Source of the DNA: Nepenthes gracilis | Lineage: Eukaryota; Streptophyta; Magnoliopsida; Caryophyllales; Nepenthaceae | Direction of reading: 5' to 3' | Assembly (NCBI GenBank): GCA_033239525.1 | Contig: BSYO01000026.1 | Location: forward strand, 62,001-126,000 | Length of the DNA: 64,000 nt | In this document: piece after piece, positions 12,000-24,355 of the stretch | How positions within the stretch are numbered: the first letter of the stretch is position 1 | How the letters are laid out: each line of letters opens with the position of its first letter | Notes under the pieces: model-generated | Told to the model about the DNA's origin: nothing | What the model saw: the letters and a program-made list of their open reading frames with translations, nothing else | Databases searched by the model: none | Translations under genes and position numbers: made by a program

Positions 12000-13445
12000 C
12001 CAGTGCTATAAGTCCATCTCTAACTGAAGCCAATAAAAATAGTAGGTCAGCTAATTGTTTAATAAGTGATAATAATAATAATCGATATAATTATAATAAT
12101 GAATATCTCAGATTAATCAATACTAACATGTAAGGAATGACAATGACAATATAAAGCTATCAATAATACTACTCGAGCTCTACAACAAGTTGCAATATGA
12201 CTTAATAATAACTACTAAGATCATCAGCAATGAGAATACCACAAAATTTTAATCTCAATAGTAACATAAGTTACATCAAACCTATATATATAGATATCTT
12301 TATTTTATTGAGATGTCATAATAATATTATTAAATCTTATTCTATCACTATAAACCAAAGACTATATATTTCTTCATGTTAGTTGGCAAGTATTACGTGG
12401 TAAACGACACTCATAAGTTTGACATGTGATCAGTGAATGGTCTCTTAAGACTTTCCAATCATGGGTTTGGAGGGTCTTTAATCATATATCATCAAAAAAT
12501 CCCCATCATGGTATAGAACTAGTCCTAAATTCTCAAAACTTGTAGAGAGTGCCCACTCATGGTATAGGAGCTAATCCTCAATTGTCTCTCTACATATCAA
12601 ACTTATTGTTACTCACCATGACATCCTTTGACATCACAGAATATGAAAATTATATAATTATAAGTATTCTTCCATGAAACAATAGACATCAATCCACCGA
12701 GTATAGAATATATATTGGATGACTATAAACTATATTAAATTTCTATAGGTTTTATATTGCTTAAAATTACAGATTTTTTCATATAATCTTTTTTATATAA
12801 TCATGGATGCCAAGAAGCACATGCACACAGTCAAATATAAAATAGTAGAGGAATCATCAACGATAAAAGACTAGAGAAATCCTCCGAAAACACTGATTAA
12901 ACAATGAGTCAAACATTTCATAAAATAGTAGATCCATACAATACAATTAATTAGTAAGGAACTAAAGATACTTATATCATCATATTATCCATTAACAAAT
13001 CCACATTATGCATAAATACTATCAAAACTATAGATCTACAATAATAGAAAAATTTATATATACATGTGGTCATTCCCACTATAATGTTTGAATGCCAATC
13101 AAATGTTGGCCAAAACTACATGTAGTGTTTGAACGCTAAGTAAAATGCCATACTAAAACTAAGGTAAAATATTATGAAACTCATAAAATCACAATAGATA
13201 TTCTATATTTCATTTATTCTATGATTTCTTATGAAAACATGGATCTTGAATATGAAAGAAATATAGACCTATAAGAACAAGAACGGTAGGAGATTTTCCA
13301 TGAAAGAGGTTTTTCACTTGCCGCAATTGCATTTTTCTACAGCTTCCACAAGCAAGGATGGCCTCCCAATCATCCTCTCCTCACTTAGATATTTACCTTC
13401 TTCCTCTCCAAGTGATGACATGATCAAGCAAATGAAAAGAGAATA
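12000..13445 (+). repeat. ~1.43-kb duplicated noncoding unit, copy 1
   Basis: Markers recur in the same order in copy 2: AACATGTAAG(G/A)AATGA, GTTAGTTGG, (G/A)GTATAGGAGCTAATC, GACTAGAGAAATCCTCC, ATCTTGAA, GATGGCCTCCCAATC and CTCTCCAAGTGATG. The offset is about 1428-1431 bp in the first part. No coding capacity is seen. It may be part of the LTR or leader of the old gypsy element next to it. A shorter third match lies at about 17160-17230 (TTCTATCATTGTGAACCAA). Confidence 0.7.
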
Positions 13446-14524
13446 ATCATTTTGGGAATGATAATAATTAACAATATAAATATAATGATAGATATCTTAA
13501 GTCAATCAACATCAACATGTAAGAAATGATTGTGACAAAATAAAGCTTGTAGATAGCACTACCCGAGACTCTATAATAAATTGCAACATGACTCAATAAT
13601 GACTATAAGGATCATTGGCAAGTGGGTCTCATTGAGCCTAAATGTCGCAAAGATAACAAGGATTCCATGAACTTTGATTTTAAATAGTAATAGATTTTCT
13701 ATCGAATCTATTGCAATAGAAGCTTCTATGACACTTAGATATCAACAACATTATATCAGTTATTATTTAGTTTCTATAAACCAAAGGCCATGTGTTTTTG
13801 TTCCTGTTAGTTGGGTAAGTACCATGTGGTGATCAACACTCACAAGTTTAACAAACAACTAATGAATGGTCTCTCAAAACTTTACCACTATGGGTGTATA
13901 ATGTTTTTCTTCATATACTCGTTAGAGAATCCCATTGGCGGTATACAACTAATCCTGAATTCTTAAAACTCATAAGAGAATTCTGACGAGTAGTATAGGA
14001 GCTAATCTTGATTTCTCTCTCTCTACATGTCAAACTTAGTGTCACTCACTGTAATATCTCTCAACATCACACAATATGATAATCAAATACCTATAAGTAT
14101 CCATTTGTAAAATAATAAATCTCGATTTACTAAGACATGGGATAGATATTGGATGATTATATACTACAACATAGTTTTGTAGGTTTCATAATCATTAAAA
14201 CTATAGTATTTTTATATAATTTTCTTTAATTAAGTATAGATGCCAAGAAGCATTCTCACGTGGTCAAAGACAATGCAAATGATTTTATCAAAAAGAAAGG
14301 ACTAGAGAAATCCTCCAAATAAACTAAGTACCCGATACATAGCACTCCCACTAGGCCCACTGTAGTCCTACACACTTAACATTGGAATTTAATATCCTAT
14401 GTCTCATGCCATGAGCTTTCATGGCACATTAATGCTAAAATCTAATCTTGACCAAAACATCACTAAGACATCCTAGACTACTATCTCTATTGGTAAGTTC
14501 AATAAATAGATAAAATACACTTAA

Positions 14525-14698
14525 TGTGATGTCCCACATCGGATGGGAAGTGAAACGAAGTGTGCATTATAAGGGCATGGATACCTCTCCCTTGTGGACA
14601 CATTTTGAGGATAGTGGAGGCTATCTGTTAGGAACAAAACTGTGCGCCTGTGTGACAAAGCGGACAATATTCATAAGTTGGTGCCCAGAAACGTTACA
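14525..14698 (+). repeat. TRIM 5' LTR
   Basis: 174 bp, equal in length to the 3' LTR but clearly diverged from it, so the insertion is not recent. TATAAG at 14568-14573 is the likely promoter box. Confidence 0.9.
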
Positions 14699-14766
14699 AA
14701 TGATATCAGAGACGGAGCCCAGTTCAGTGTACTAGCGCGGACGCTGAAATCTCAAAGGGGGTGGAC

Positions 14767-14940
14767 TGTGATGTCCCACATCGGATGAAGAGGGGAACGA
14801 AGCGTGCCTTATAAGGGCGCGGATATCTCTTCCTTGTGGACATGTTTTGGGGTCGATGGAAGCCGTTTGTTAGGAACAAAACCGTGCACTTGTATGACAA
14901 AACGGATAATATTCACAAGCGGGTGCCTAAAAATATTACA
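14767..14940 (+). repeat. TRIM 3' LTR
   Basis: 174 bp, starting TGTGATGTCCCACATCGG directly after the polypurine tract and ending ATTACA before the CTTAA duplication. It keeps the TTATAAGGG motif found in the 5' copy. Confidence 0.9.
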
Positions 14941-15790
14941 CTTAATTTTATCACCATCAATTAGAATTAATGAGACATCTAAAAATCATCTTGAAATAGG
15001 TTTGTCATTGAAACATGGGCTTCTCATAACACTCAAATATCAGGTTAAATCCTTAGTGAAATCAAGTCTAATCACTATGATTTAAACAAATGTCATGCTT
15101 AGCCTATCAATGGTATACCTATCGAGTTATATTTATAAAATGATGTAGTCACCCTAGTAGATTTACAAGTCTACCTTTAGGTAGGCCCTAATGTTTGAAT
15201 GCAACCTCAAATGCCAATCAAACTCTAAGTTAAATAGTTTATAAAACATTAGATCTACATACTACAATGAATCAATACAAAAGCAAAGATATTTATATCA
15301 TCGTACCATGCATTAATTGATCTACATCATGTATAAATACTATCAAACCATAGATCTATAATAATAACAATATTTATATACAAATTTGGCCTTTCCCATT
15401 ATAACATTTGAATGGCATTCAAATACTAGCCAAAACTACATATAATGTTTGAATAATGGCTTAAACTTTTGTCAAATGCCACACTCAAACCAAGTTAAAA
15501 TGTTACAAAACTCATGAAATCATACATCCATCTTCAATAATTCATGAAAAAAAAAGGATCTTGAACATGGAAGAAATATGGATCTATAAGAACCAGAAAG
15601 GATAGAAGATTTTCCAAGATTGGGTGTTTTACTTGCTTCGACTGCAGTTTCCTACATCTTATATAAGCATTGATGGCCTCCCAATCCTCCTTTCCACACA
15701 TGGATATTTACCTTGTTCCTCTCCAAGTGATGGCTTAATTAAGAAAATGGAAAGAGAAAAGGAACTCTCTAAGTTTTTCTCAAGACATGG

Positions 15791-17309
15791 TTTTCTCTCC
15801 TCTTCTTCGTTCGATATCCAAATGACCCTCACCATGAAGTTGCCGTTTTCCTCTCCAAGACTTTCTGCCAGGGCAACAAAGTGATCAGGTTAACTTCAGA
15901 GGGCAACTAGATTAAATTAATAAGAAAAGCTTAGGGTTTAAGATTGAAGAGGGGAGCACGTCATTAGGATTTGGTTAATACATCTATTCTCTTTAATTTA
16001 ATAGATAATTAGGCTAGGTGTTAGTGAAGGAGGTGGCCGCATGACGCAATGCAAGGGGAAGTGGTGTGTTAATTAGTGTTTAGGGAAAATTAGGGATATG
16101 GTTTTCAAGGGTAACACTAGGGTTTTTTCTACTGAACCAACATATAGCATACTAATTTTATTAATTTGTTATTTAAATTAACACAAAATGCATATAACAC
16201 AATCAAAATTAATTCTAATCAATAAGTTATATAACTAAACATTATGTTTTCTACTACTTGAGAAATTACCAAAATTCTTTTCTTTCATCATCTTGAAATC
16301 AATCTATCCAAACTCATTAGAATGTTAAGTCTAGCCTGAAGACAAATTATTGACTCTAAAAAATATCACTTGAACATTAGTTTTCTTAAATAATGACCTC
16401 TACTGATCATATATTCAAAACGAAATAATGGGGTGTTATATCTTTCTTTTTTATTCTCAATTGATAATATCTTGATTGAATATCAATTAAAAAAAATTTG
16501 AGCACCTTATAATTGATCAAACTAATTATTTATCCTGGACAAGAGGTACTTGTGCCACCTAAGGTGGCACACTTCATTGAATAAAGTCTTTTTCTAATAG
16601 TTTTTGCTACTGTTTCTTCTACTCTTTTTTAATTTTCAAAAGAGCCATCCTATACAAAGTTTTTGAAATAAGAACGGATATCAACACCAAATTGATAATG
16701 AACTCAATCTCCCTACTTAGATAAAATTTGAGCAAATATTTTGAAATATATCTTTAAACTCTCTTATCTCTGAAATTTGTTCAGATTGCACATTATAACT
16801 CCTAGTAGTGGTAACATTAGTAAGGTATGCTTAACGCATGCCTCTCATTAGTTGACATGTATATAATGTAAAAGTTACATAAGCGAGCTAGTTACACTTA
16901 CTACTTTGAAAATAAAACGGTTGACAACTTGTAATGAAAGAAGGCGCTCTCTTGTTAACAAATCGATTAATCAATGCCTAAGACCTAATATTATATCAAA
17001 ATTATGCAGGTTGAATATATTAATCTATTGGTAATTTGAACCCATGGACCCATGTGACACATCTATAGTATATAACATCGGTTATCAATGACTTACCCAT
17101 AGGTGCAGATACCGTTAAAGCAAAATCCATAATCTACTAGTGTGATTTGCTGTGATTTAATTCTATCATTGTGAACCAAGGCTATGTATTTTCTCCCCCA
17201 GATGGCTAGGTTAATAATACAAGGTAATCAATAGTAGCAAGTTTGATACGTGACGATTTCTCCAGCCTAATTTGGGTGTAGAAATTTCTCTCTCAAAATT
17301 TTTCAATCT
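15791..17309. other. AT-rich intergenic DNA
   Basis: No supported gene. A perfect 9-bp inverted repeat with a 3-base loop lies at 16551-16571 (TGTGCCACC-TAA-GGTGGCACA). The part at ~17160-17230 resembles the 1.43-kb unit. Confidence 0.45.
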
Positions 17310-18269
17310 TGATGGATCCAGCACAGATTTGGGCCAGAATCAGTGAGACCCAACTGAAAGAAGGAGGGCCCAACCAGCAAAAGGGCCCAACTTAGTAGCG
17401 GCGTCCCAGAAGATCTAGAGACGAGGCCCTACTGGGCACCCCAGGCGCACGGCCAATCAGCGCCACTTGCACCCGTGCAGAGGCAATCGCAGGTTGCCGA
17501 CGCAGGAGGCGCAGACTCAGAAAATGCCAGCCAATGGGAGATGAGGTCAACGCTGACAAGCCGCAGTGCACGTCGTCCCAATAACTGTTAAGCCAATCCA
17601 CACAAAGTCAGCAGGCCTGCGTTGGCCATACCTAACAATGGTCGTATTGCCTCTGCAAGGCGACAATTGACACCACTAGCCACAGCCTATGCACAGTGGC
17701 CGATGAATCTCAGCAAGCCACTTATCGGAGATTTTGGCTCCCAAAAGCCTCCCAGAGTGAGCCTACAAATATCCTCTCTGCCACCTGAAAGGGGGACTTT
17801 TGGGATCCCGACTTGAACTTCCCTGAAAGAGCCTAAGCGGTGACTTGACATAAAACTCTCGATCCTTCACTCAGTGCTCAAGGCTTCGAGGAGAAAGAAT
17901 CAACTCTCTTCCCACGTGACACTGCCACTTCACGATGGCGATAGTGAGCCACTAATAGTGGTACAATCCACAGAGCCCAAACCTCCTTCAAACATCCCAC
18001 ACACTCCCCTCATTCTTGTATCTCTGCATTCTCATCACGTTTACATCTACGCATGCATCTTTTCATTTATTGGGAAAGATTTTTGATTTGAACGTCGGAG
18101 TGTTTACGGTGGAATAACTTCCTACCGTCCTCCAACCTCTAGTTTGTAGTCTATGTTGCATAGGGCTCAAGTTGAGAGACATGGAGACTGGACGCGTTCA
18201 TGATCCGACCCAACAAAAGAATCCAACTGCTCCTTAATCAGGATGAAAACCTGGACCCAGGGGGCATCA
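17310..18269 (+). mobile_element. 5' LTR of element A (960 bp)
   Basis: It runs from TGATGGATCCAGC to GGGGGCATCA, giving TG...CA ends, and is followed by one base and the primer-binding site. It aligns in part with the LTR of element L, and its 3' end (AATCCAACTGCTCCTTAATC) aligns with that of the solo LTR (AATCCGAAGGCTCCCTAATC). These are therefore related subfamilies. Confidence 0.75.
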
Positions 18270-18270
18270 T

Positions 18271-18287
18271 TGGCACCATTTGTGGGA
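18271..18287 (+). other. primer-binding site of element A
   Basis: TGGCACCATTTGTGGGA follows the LTR by one base. It is a mutated form of TGGCGCCGTTTGTGGGA in element B, whose first ten bases would pair with the 3' end of plant tRNA-Asp as in many Tat and Athila elements. Confidence 0.65.
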
Positions 18288-18339
18288 ATGACGAAAAAGT
18301 CTAACCACATGTTCCAATGTTCACTCTCTTACTCTGAAG

Positions 18340-19800
18340 ATGGCCAACACTAGAGTAAAAGCAAGCGCACCGGCGAGGGACATTGCCGCCCACAGCGACG
18401 ACCCCTCTGTGGGTAGCTATGTCGACAAGCAACCCGAACTCGACATGCGCAAGCTAGTTGCAAACGTGGATGACATGAAACTGATGCTTTACGTGTTGTG
18501 TGCTCAAGTTGGAGCACAATGGATGGGAGCCACTTCCCAAGGACCCCAAGCATTGACTTCAAGGTGGAGGAAGCCCGGGGCAAAGGCCCCATTAACAAGG
18601 ACAACTAGGCCAGACAATGCCTAGGCCTAGGTGGCCTCAGGTAGCAGGGCCCAAATGACAGCTCGGAGCCTCCTAAGCGGGGACGTGTGGGAAGAAAATT
18701 TAGAGTGGCAGAACCCACGCAACTCCCGCAATGACAGGAGGCCCACGGCAAGAGGAGAGGGATCATGCAGTACACAACCACCCCAAGAGAACTCCAAACT
18801 TTGAGACTTCTTCAACGCGAAGAGGAGCGAGTCCACTCATCCAATAGATAAGAAAGTGGAGAAGATATGATAGCACATGTTCAAGGGGAGCCCAGATGAC
18901 TGGTGCTTGACCTACGGAAGTCGCCATTTGCCATGGATATCCAGACGCAACCACTCCCCCTCAAGTTCAAAATGCATACGCTGAATCTGTACGACGGGAC
19001 TATAGACCAGATGAACCACCTAGACTATTTCCGCACGCTGTTGTCCTTTTACGAGGTGAGCGAGGCCGTTGTGTGCCAGTATTTTCCCCTAACGCTTAAG
19101 GGGGATGCAAGGCACTGGTTTCATGGCCTCCGCCCAACTCAATCCTCTCCTTCAACGAGCTCGTAGACTACTTCTCGTACCAGTTTGCTTCCAGCTAGAG
19201 GAAAGAGAAGTAGCCCTAGCACCTTGTCCACCATCACCAGAAGTCGAAGGAGAGTCTGATGCGGTTCCTCAACCGCTTCACTGTCGAAGCTCATTGAATC
19301 CCCCATCTCTTCGACGAGATGAAGTTGAGCGCCTTCATTGCCATGTTGGCATTTAGGGAGTTCTTCAAGCACCTGGTGCACCAGCGCCCCCAATCCTTTC
19401 AGAAAGTTGAGGCCATCACTCAAGCCTACATTACGTCTGAGAAGGCCAACGAGGCTAAACATCCCTAACACACAGACCAAAAGCCAAAAGGATCGGCCAC
19501 TAGAAAGAAGAGAAACGGAGATGGTAGTCACTCTCGGGAACCACGCAAGCAACCGAGGCCGAGCTAAGTGTCCAAAGGGAGTACAAGCCCCTAATCCTGA
19601 CTCCCCTGAAGGGTACTCACTCGAACATTCTAATACAAATTTGAGACAATAAGTTCCTGAAGTGGCCCAAAGCGCCAAAGAATTCAAAGGCCGGAGACCA
19701 GATGAAGTAATGCCACTACCATCGGTCTCTGGGGCATACCACGGAAGATTGCCAGAACCTACAAAGGAAAATCGAAGACCTGATCCGCTGTGTTCACCTC
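18340..19800 (+). pseudogene. gag of element A, broken
   Basis: Starts MANTRVKASAPARD, close to MVNTRVQAS in element B, which supports the start choice. The capsid-like retrotransposon gag domain is at about 18903-19170 (LKFKMHTLNLYDGT, YFPLTLKGDARHWFHGL). A tail at about 19660-19790 carries a CHYHRSLGHTTEDC cluster, a His/Cys-rich motif that takes the place of a zinc knuckle. Gag would form the virus-like particle. Frameshifts around 19150-19650 and several stops destroy the ORF. Confidence 0.75.
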
Positions 19801-19980
19801 ACTAGGTTACTGAAAAGCTTGGGACAAGCCCCCGAGGTGGCCGACGATGAATCCAGAGATCCGCCGAGGAATTGAGTCACCACTGGCATCATCAGCATGA
19901 TCTCGAGCAGGTCGGCCATAGGCAATGACTAAAACCGGCTCGAGGTCACATCTAACAGCAAGAGAGCAAGAATAGGAGTT

Positions 19981-20450
19981 AGGACTGTTGTCATTAATTT
20001 TAGCGATGACGATATGACACATGTAACTTTTCCTCATTCGGATCCTCTTATTGTATCAGCCATCGTCTCAAACGGTACACTTGACTACCAATTAAGATGA
20101 GTTTTTATTGATAATGGAAGCTCTTGAGATTTGTTATACATTGATACATTTTTTAAGTTTGGTCTAAAAAAGAATTAGATGAGAGCAGCCGAAGGATTCC
20201 TCTGCGGCCTAGACAATGAACCAGTAGCTGTGTAGGGAGAGATTCAACTGGAAGTCACTATGGGAACTCACCTACGTATAGCTACGCACACACTCATCTT
20301 CCTTGTTGTCGACCTGCCATCAGCTTACAATGCCATTCTGGGCTGACCGCTCCTAGCCTCCTTCAGGGCTGTGACGTCAATACCTCACCTAAAGGTGAAG
20401 TTTCCAACCCATAATGGAATCGAAAAAGCATTGGGCAACCAGATGATGTG
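19981..20450 (+). pseudogene. aspartic protease of element A, broken
   Basis: VINFSDDDMTHVTFPHSDP leads into the active-site region VFIDNGSS, where Tat elements commonly have DNGSS rather than DTGSS. This is followed by FLVVDLPSAYNAILG, the second conserved protease strand. In-frame stops occur at several places (for example just before VFIDNGSS and after NAILG). It would have cleaved the polyprotein and is now inactive. Confidence 0.7.
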
Positions 20451-20559
20451 ATGAACGTGTTACCTATCCCAGGTCACACCGCCGCTCCAAGCCGACCCAC
20501 TAAAGACCTAGACTTCCATGATGAGGTGCCATTGTAACAAGCTCAGTCGGGCAAGGCAA

Positions 20560-21910
20560 CAGAATTGGTCCTCTTGGACCCTAGCAAACTGAAAAAGTGC
20601 ATGCACATTGGCGGATCCCTCTCTGTGCCAAACCAAAGCCAACTCGTTGACTTCCTTGAGCGAAACTCCAATGTCTTCGTGTGGATTCCTACTGACATGT
20701 CCAAGATACCAGTCGGAGTAATGATCCAAAAAGATGGGCCTCAAACTTGGTAATAAACTCGTTAGGTATAAGTGTAGGAATCACTTCGTCAAAAAGCTGG
20801 TAGCCATAAGGGAAGAGGTGAAGAAGTTGCTAGACACCATATTTATAAGGAAAGTCCAGTACCCGAATTAGCTATCCAACGTCGTTATTGTGAAGAAGAG
20901 TAGTAGCAAATGGCGGATGTTATCGACTTCACAGACGTGAATAAAACCTATCCAAATGACAGCATCTTGCTCCATCGGATCGATCAATTGGTAGAATCCA
21001 CGTATGGGCACAAACTCCTAAACTTCATGGATGCCTCCTCAGGCTACAACTAGATAAGGATGAGCCCGAACACTAAGAACACACTTCCTTCATGACCGAC
21101 CAAGGAATAGACTGCTACAAGGTCATACCCTTTGGTCTAAAGAATATCGGCGCGACTTACCAACGGATGTGAATAAGATGTTCGAAGCCCAGATCGACAG
21201 AAATGTGGAGGTATACGTAGACGACATACTCATCAAAAGAAAAGTAGCTGACGACCACATTTGTGATCTGGCAGAAACCTTTGAGGTGCTTCGAGCCCAC
21301 AAGATGAAGCTCAACCCGGCCAAGTGCGTGTTCACAGTGACCTCTGAAAAATGCCTGGGCCTTATAGTGTCCCACCGCGGTGTCGAAGCGAACCCAGAGA
21401 AAATCAAAACCATTCTGTACATGAGCCATCTACTGACCGTGAAGGAAGTCTAGAAGCTCACAGGGTGGCTCGCTGCCCTCTTATGGTTCCTAGCAAAGTC
21501 CGTGGAGAAGTATTTACCGTTCTTCAAGGCTCTAGGGGACGAAGGCCGTCCGGGTTCCAATGGATGGACAAGTGCAAAGCTGCGTTCCAAGAGCTGAAAG
21601 CATACCTCACCAGTCCTCCAGTCCTAACCTCCCTTTCGGAAGGCAAGGACCTATATCTCCACCTAGCGGTGTCAGACATGGCTCTAAGTTCGGTGCTAAT
21701 TCGGCAACATGGAAATGTGCAGCAACCCATGTATTATGTAAGCAAAGTGTTGATAGACACGGAGTCCCACTACCCTCATGTCCAGAGAATCACCTTAGCC
21801 CTCATCTACTCTGCTCAAAAGTTGAGGATGTACTTTTAAGCGCATCAAATTGTCGTGCTGACTGACCAGCCTCTTAAGACGATCTTACAGAAGCCTGAAA
21901 TGTTCGGATG
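20560..21910 (+). pseudogene. reverse transcriptase and first RNase H of element A, broken
   Basis: Recognisable RT blocks in order include EEVKKLLDTIF, a FMDASSGYN region at about 21026 and the catalytic YVDDILIKR at 21210-21235. Then come [10 protein letters not shown] and the thumb/connection. The gypsy-type RNase H begins near 21560 (KAAFQELKAYLTSPP) and includes LYLHLAVSDMAL and PMYYVSKVL. Frame changes near 20930, 21160 and 21470, with stops, disrupt it. Enzyme role: copying element RNA into DNA and removing the RNA. Confidence 0.78.
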
Positions 21911-22054
21911 ACTAGTGAAGTGGGCCATAGAGTTAAGCAAGTTAGTTGTGGAGTTCTGACCGAGACCAGCCCTTAAGGGCCATGCCCTCACAGACTTCGT
22001 AGTTGAGATGGAGACCCCTATCCTCGATGCCCCAGACCAAACCAAAGACATGAG

Positions 22055-22370
22055 CACCGCAAATGCTCTGGTATGGATCCTCAACGTTGACGGGTCATCC
22101 ACACAGACAAGTAGCAGGGCCAGAGTTGTGCACGGAAACCTAGAAAGCTTGGAGATCAAGTACTCTCTAATGCTAACATTTCCTGCCATTAACAACGTGG
22201 CGGAGTATGAAGCCCTCCTCGCAGGGCTCCAGCTGGCCAGGGAATGCTTGATGAGAGCATTGGTCGTGCGTAGCGACTCAGAATTAGTGGTCAACCAGAT
22301 TCAGGGAGCCTTCGAAGTATCTAACCTGCAACTTGCTAAATACTTAGCAAAGGCGAAGGCCTAAGCCTAG
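22055..22370 (+). pseudogene. archaeal-type RNase H (aRNH) of element A
   Basis: One open stretch keeps the acidic residues typical of RVT_3/RNase H-like folds: WILNVDGSSTQ, NNVAEYEALLAGL and VVRSDSELVVNQ. A second RNase H after the gypsy one is a hallmark of the Tat lineage. This part has kept its frame better than its neighbours. A TAA follows at about 22363. Confidence 0.78.
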
Positions 22371-22559
22371 GCGTTCAAAAAGTTCAAAATCGAGCACATC
22401 CTGAGAGTGGAGAACTGGAAGACCGACCAACTGGCTAAGGACGCAGGGGTAGGATCTCAGGAGCAGTATGCTAGGAGCATGCGGGAGATTCTGGCCTTCC
22501 CCAACATCGACGTCTCAGAACGCGAGGTGCTGCAAATCGCTAAAAACAATAACTTGATG

Positions 22560-23720
22560 ACCCCGTACTAGAATTACCTAACGGAGGAGTATTGCCGGAA
22601 GACCCCAGAGAGGTCAAGCGGATAAAGAAGACTGCTGGTTAGTACACAATCATTGACAAGAGGCTATATCGTCGAGGTTACTCGACTCCCTATCTAAAAT
22701 GCCTCACACTGGAGGAGGCCAAATATGCTCTGGGCGAAGTCCACCTTGGTGTGTACAGCTCGCATGTCGTAGGAAAAAACCTTGCATCCAAAATTATGCG
22801 GCAAGGTTTATTTTGGTCAACGATGAAGCAAGACACCATGAACTTTTTAAAAAATTCTGAGAGTTGCCAAGTCCACAGATTCCTGACCCACTAGCCGCAC
22901 ACGGAGCTGCAGAGCCTGCAGGCCCTGTGGCCATTCACTTAATGGGGGCTCGATATCCTCGAGCCCATGCCCTTGGCCTCCAGACAGAGAAAGTTTCTCA
23001 TCGTCGGATCGACTACTTTATCAAATGGGCCGAGGCGACTCCTATAGCACGCATAACTAAATAAAATATAACGGAGTTCGTCCGTCAAAATATCGTTTAT
23101 CGGTTTGAGATTCCCGAAGTCATAGTGACAAACAACAAAACCCAATTTATTGACAAACAGTTTAGTAAATACTGTACAAGCTTACGCATCAAACTGGTTT
23201 ACATGTCCGTAGCATACCTGCAGGCTAACGGCCAGGTAGAGGTAACAAACTGGACGCTATTGCATGGGCTAAAAGCTAAACTCGAGGATGCAGGGGGCTC
23301 CTAGGCTAATGAGCTACCTTCGGTGCTCTAATCATACCGCATGACCCCATGGGAACCCATGCAGGAGATGCCCTTTAGCCTCTACTACAGAGCTGAAGCA
23401 GTCATCCCCATTGAAGTAGGTCTTCCTAAGCTTCGGATCAAATGCTTTGACCCTGTCAGCAATTTCCAATGGCTCAGAGAGTGCCTGGACCTGCTCCCAA
23501 AAGTTCGCAATGCAGCGTGCCAAATGACGGTAGCCTAATAGCAACGCATCGCTCAGTACTACAATAAGCTGGTGAAGGCTCACTCGCTCGAGGTCTGGGA
23601 TCTTGTCTCTGGAGTGTAGAGACGATGAGCATGACCACCCACAGGAACAAGCTTTCCCGAACTAGGAGAACCCATTCATTATCTCGGCGATCCTCCAAAA
23701 CGGAGCGTACAAGTTACACA
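22560..23720 (+). pseudogene. integrase of element A, broken
   Basis: The zinc-binding region appears as HLGVYSSH...SESCQVH, with the first Cys of the CxxC pair replaced by Ser. The core shows the region of the first Asp around 22950, IVTNNKTQF in place of the usual VVTDNGTQF (second catalytic Asp changed to Asn), and NGQVEVTN with the catalytic Glu. The C-terminal part (DLLPKVRNAACQMTVA) is present to about 23720. Several stops and shifts. It cannot be active. Confidence 0.72.
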
Positions 23721-23984
23721 CCTAAAACGGTAAATTGGTCCCATGGACCTAGAATGCTACCCACCTCAAGAAATACTACCAATGAGACACATGCACGCCC
23801 AAGTAAGTTGTGCATACATGAATTGGAATGCTTGTACATGTATCACATTTCCATCAATAAAATCATTATTTTTATATGTTTATTTGACTGTTTATGCGAG
23901 TGTGCGCTTGCTTGCCATTTTCACAAAATATAACTGGCCTAGACTTCCCCTAAATCAGGAGGACGTTCATCCGCCTGTAAAAAG

Positions 23985-24355
23985 AAACCTTTGCCCCGTG
24001 CCTAGTGGTCCACATGTGGTCGAATCCCAAACTTTAGCTCCACCGAAAGGCCCTACCGGCCACAAAACCTTGGCCTTGTGGCAAGCAGCCCGCACGCAAT
24101 CAAATTTTGGATTTTGGCTCTGTGCCGAAAGGCCCTTACCAGCCACAAAACCTTAGCCCAGCACCAAGCGGCCCACATGTGGTCGAATTCAAAACTTTGG
24201 CTCCGTGTCAAAAGGCCCTTGGCGGCCACAAAACCTCGGCCCCACACCGAGCAACCCACCTGTGGTTGAACTTCGAACTCTGGCTTCGTGCTCGATGGCT
24301 CTTAGCAACCACAGAACCTTGGTTCCGTGTCAAGCGGCCTGAATGCGGTTGAACT
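23985..24355 (+). repeat. tandem repeats between integrase and antisense gene, element A
   Basis: About four degenerate units of roughly 85 bp. Each contains GGCCACAAAACCT, GGCCCACATGTGGTCGAA, and AAACTTTGGCTCCGTG followed by AAAGGCCCT. Elements B and C have different tandem arrays at the same place. Arrays here are known in Tat elements and can seed satellite DNA. Confidence 0.75.

Larger units (their letters stand above)
14525..14940 (+). mobile_element. complete TRIM retrotransposon (416 bp)
   Basis: Two 174-bp LTRs (14525-14698 and 14767-14940) both start TGTGATGTCCCACATCGG and end TTACA. They flank a 68-bp core. The core begins with a site like the primer-binding site for initiator Met-tRNA (TGATATCAGAGA, 14701-14712; canonical TGGTATCAGAGC). 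It ends with a polypurine tract (AAAGGGGGTGGAC). The 5-bp target-site duplication CTTAA is perfect (14520-14524 and 14941-14945). The start resembles a widespread plant TRIM type. It encodes nothing and must have moved with borrowed enzymes. It lacks the 5S-like sequence of Cassandra elements. Confidence 0.93.
13446..15790 (+). repeat. ~1.43-kb unit, copy 2, interrupted by inserted DNA
   Basis: Copy 2 matches copy 1 from 13446 to about 14340 and again from about 15270 to 15790. The intervening ~0.9 kb has no counterpart in copy 1 and includes the TRIM at 14525-14940. The CTCTCCAAGTGATGGC marker near the right end matches CTCTCCAAGTGATGAC in copy 1. Confidence 0.65.

Noticed and set aside
14525..14940. 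Cassandra-type TRIM
   Set aside because: No 5S rRNA-like stretch in the LTRs. It is a different TRIM type.
16551..16571. Perfect 9-bp hairpin as a possible terminator or small RNA
   Set aside because: It is isolated in AT-rich DNA with no transcript unit next to it, and plants do not use such terminators. Too short for a microRNA precursor.
19139..19687. 182-codon minus-strand ORF
   Set aside because: It lies opposite the element A gag and its product has no recognisable domain. It is a shadow of the gag sequence.
23985..24355. CRISPR-like array
   Set aside because: Units are adjacent degenerate tandem repeats without unique spacers, in a plant retrotransposon.
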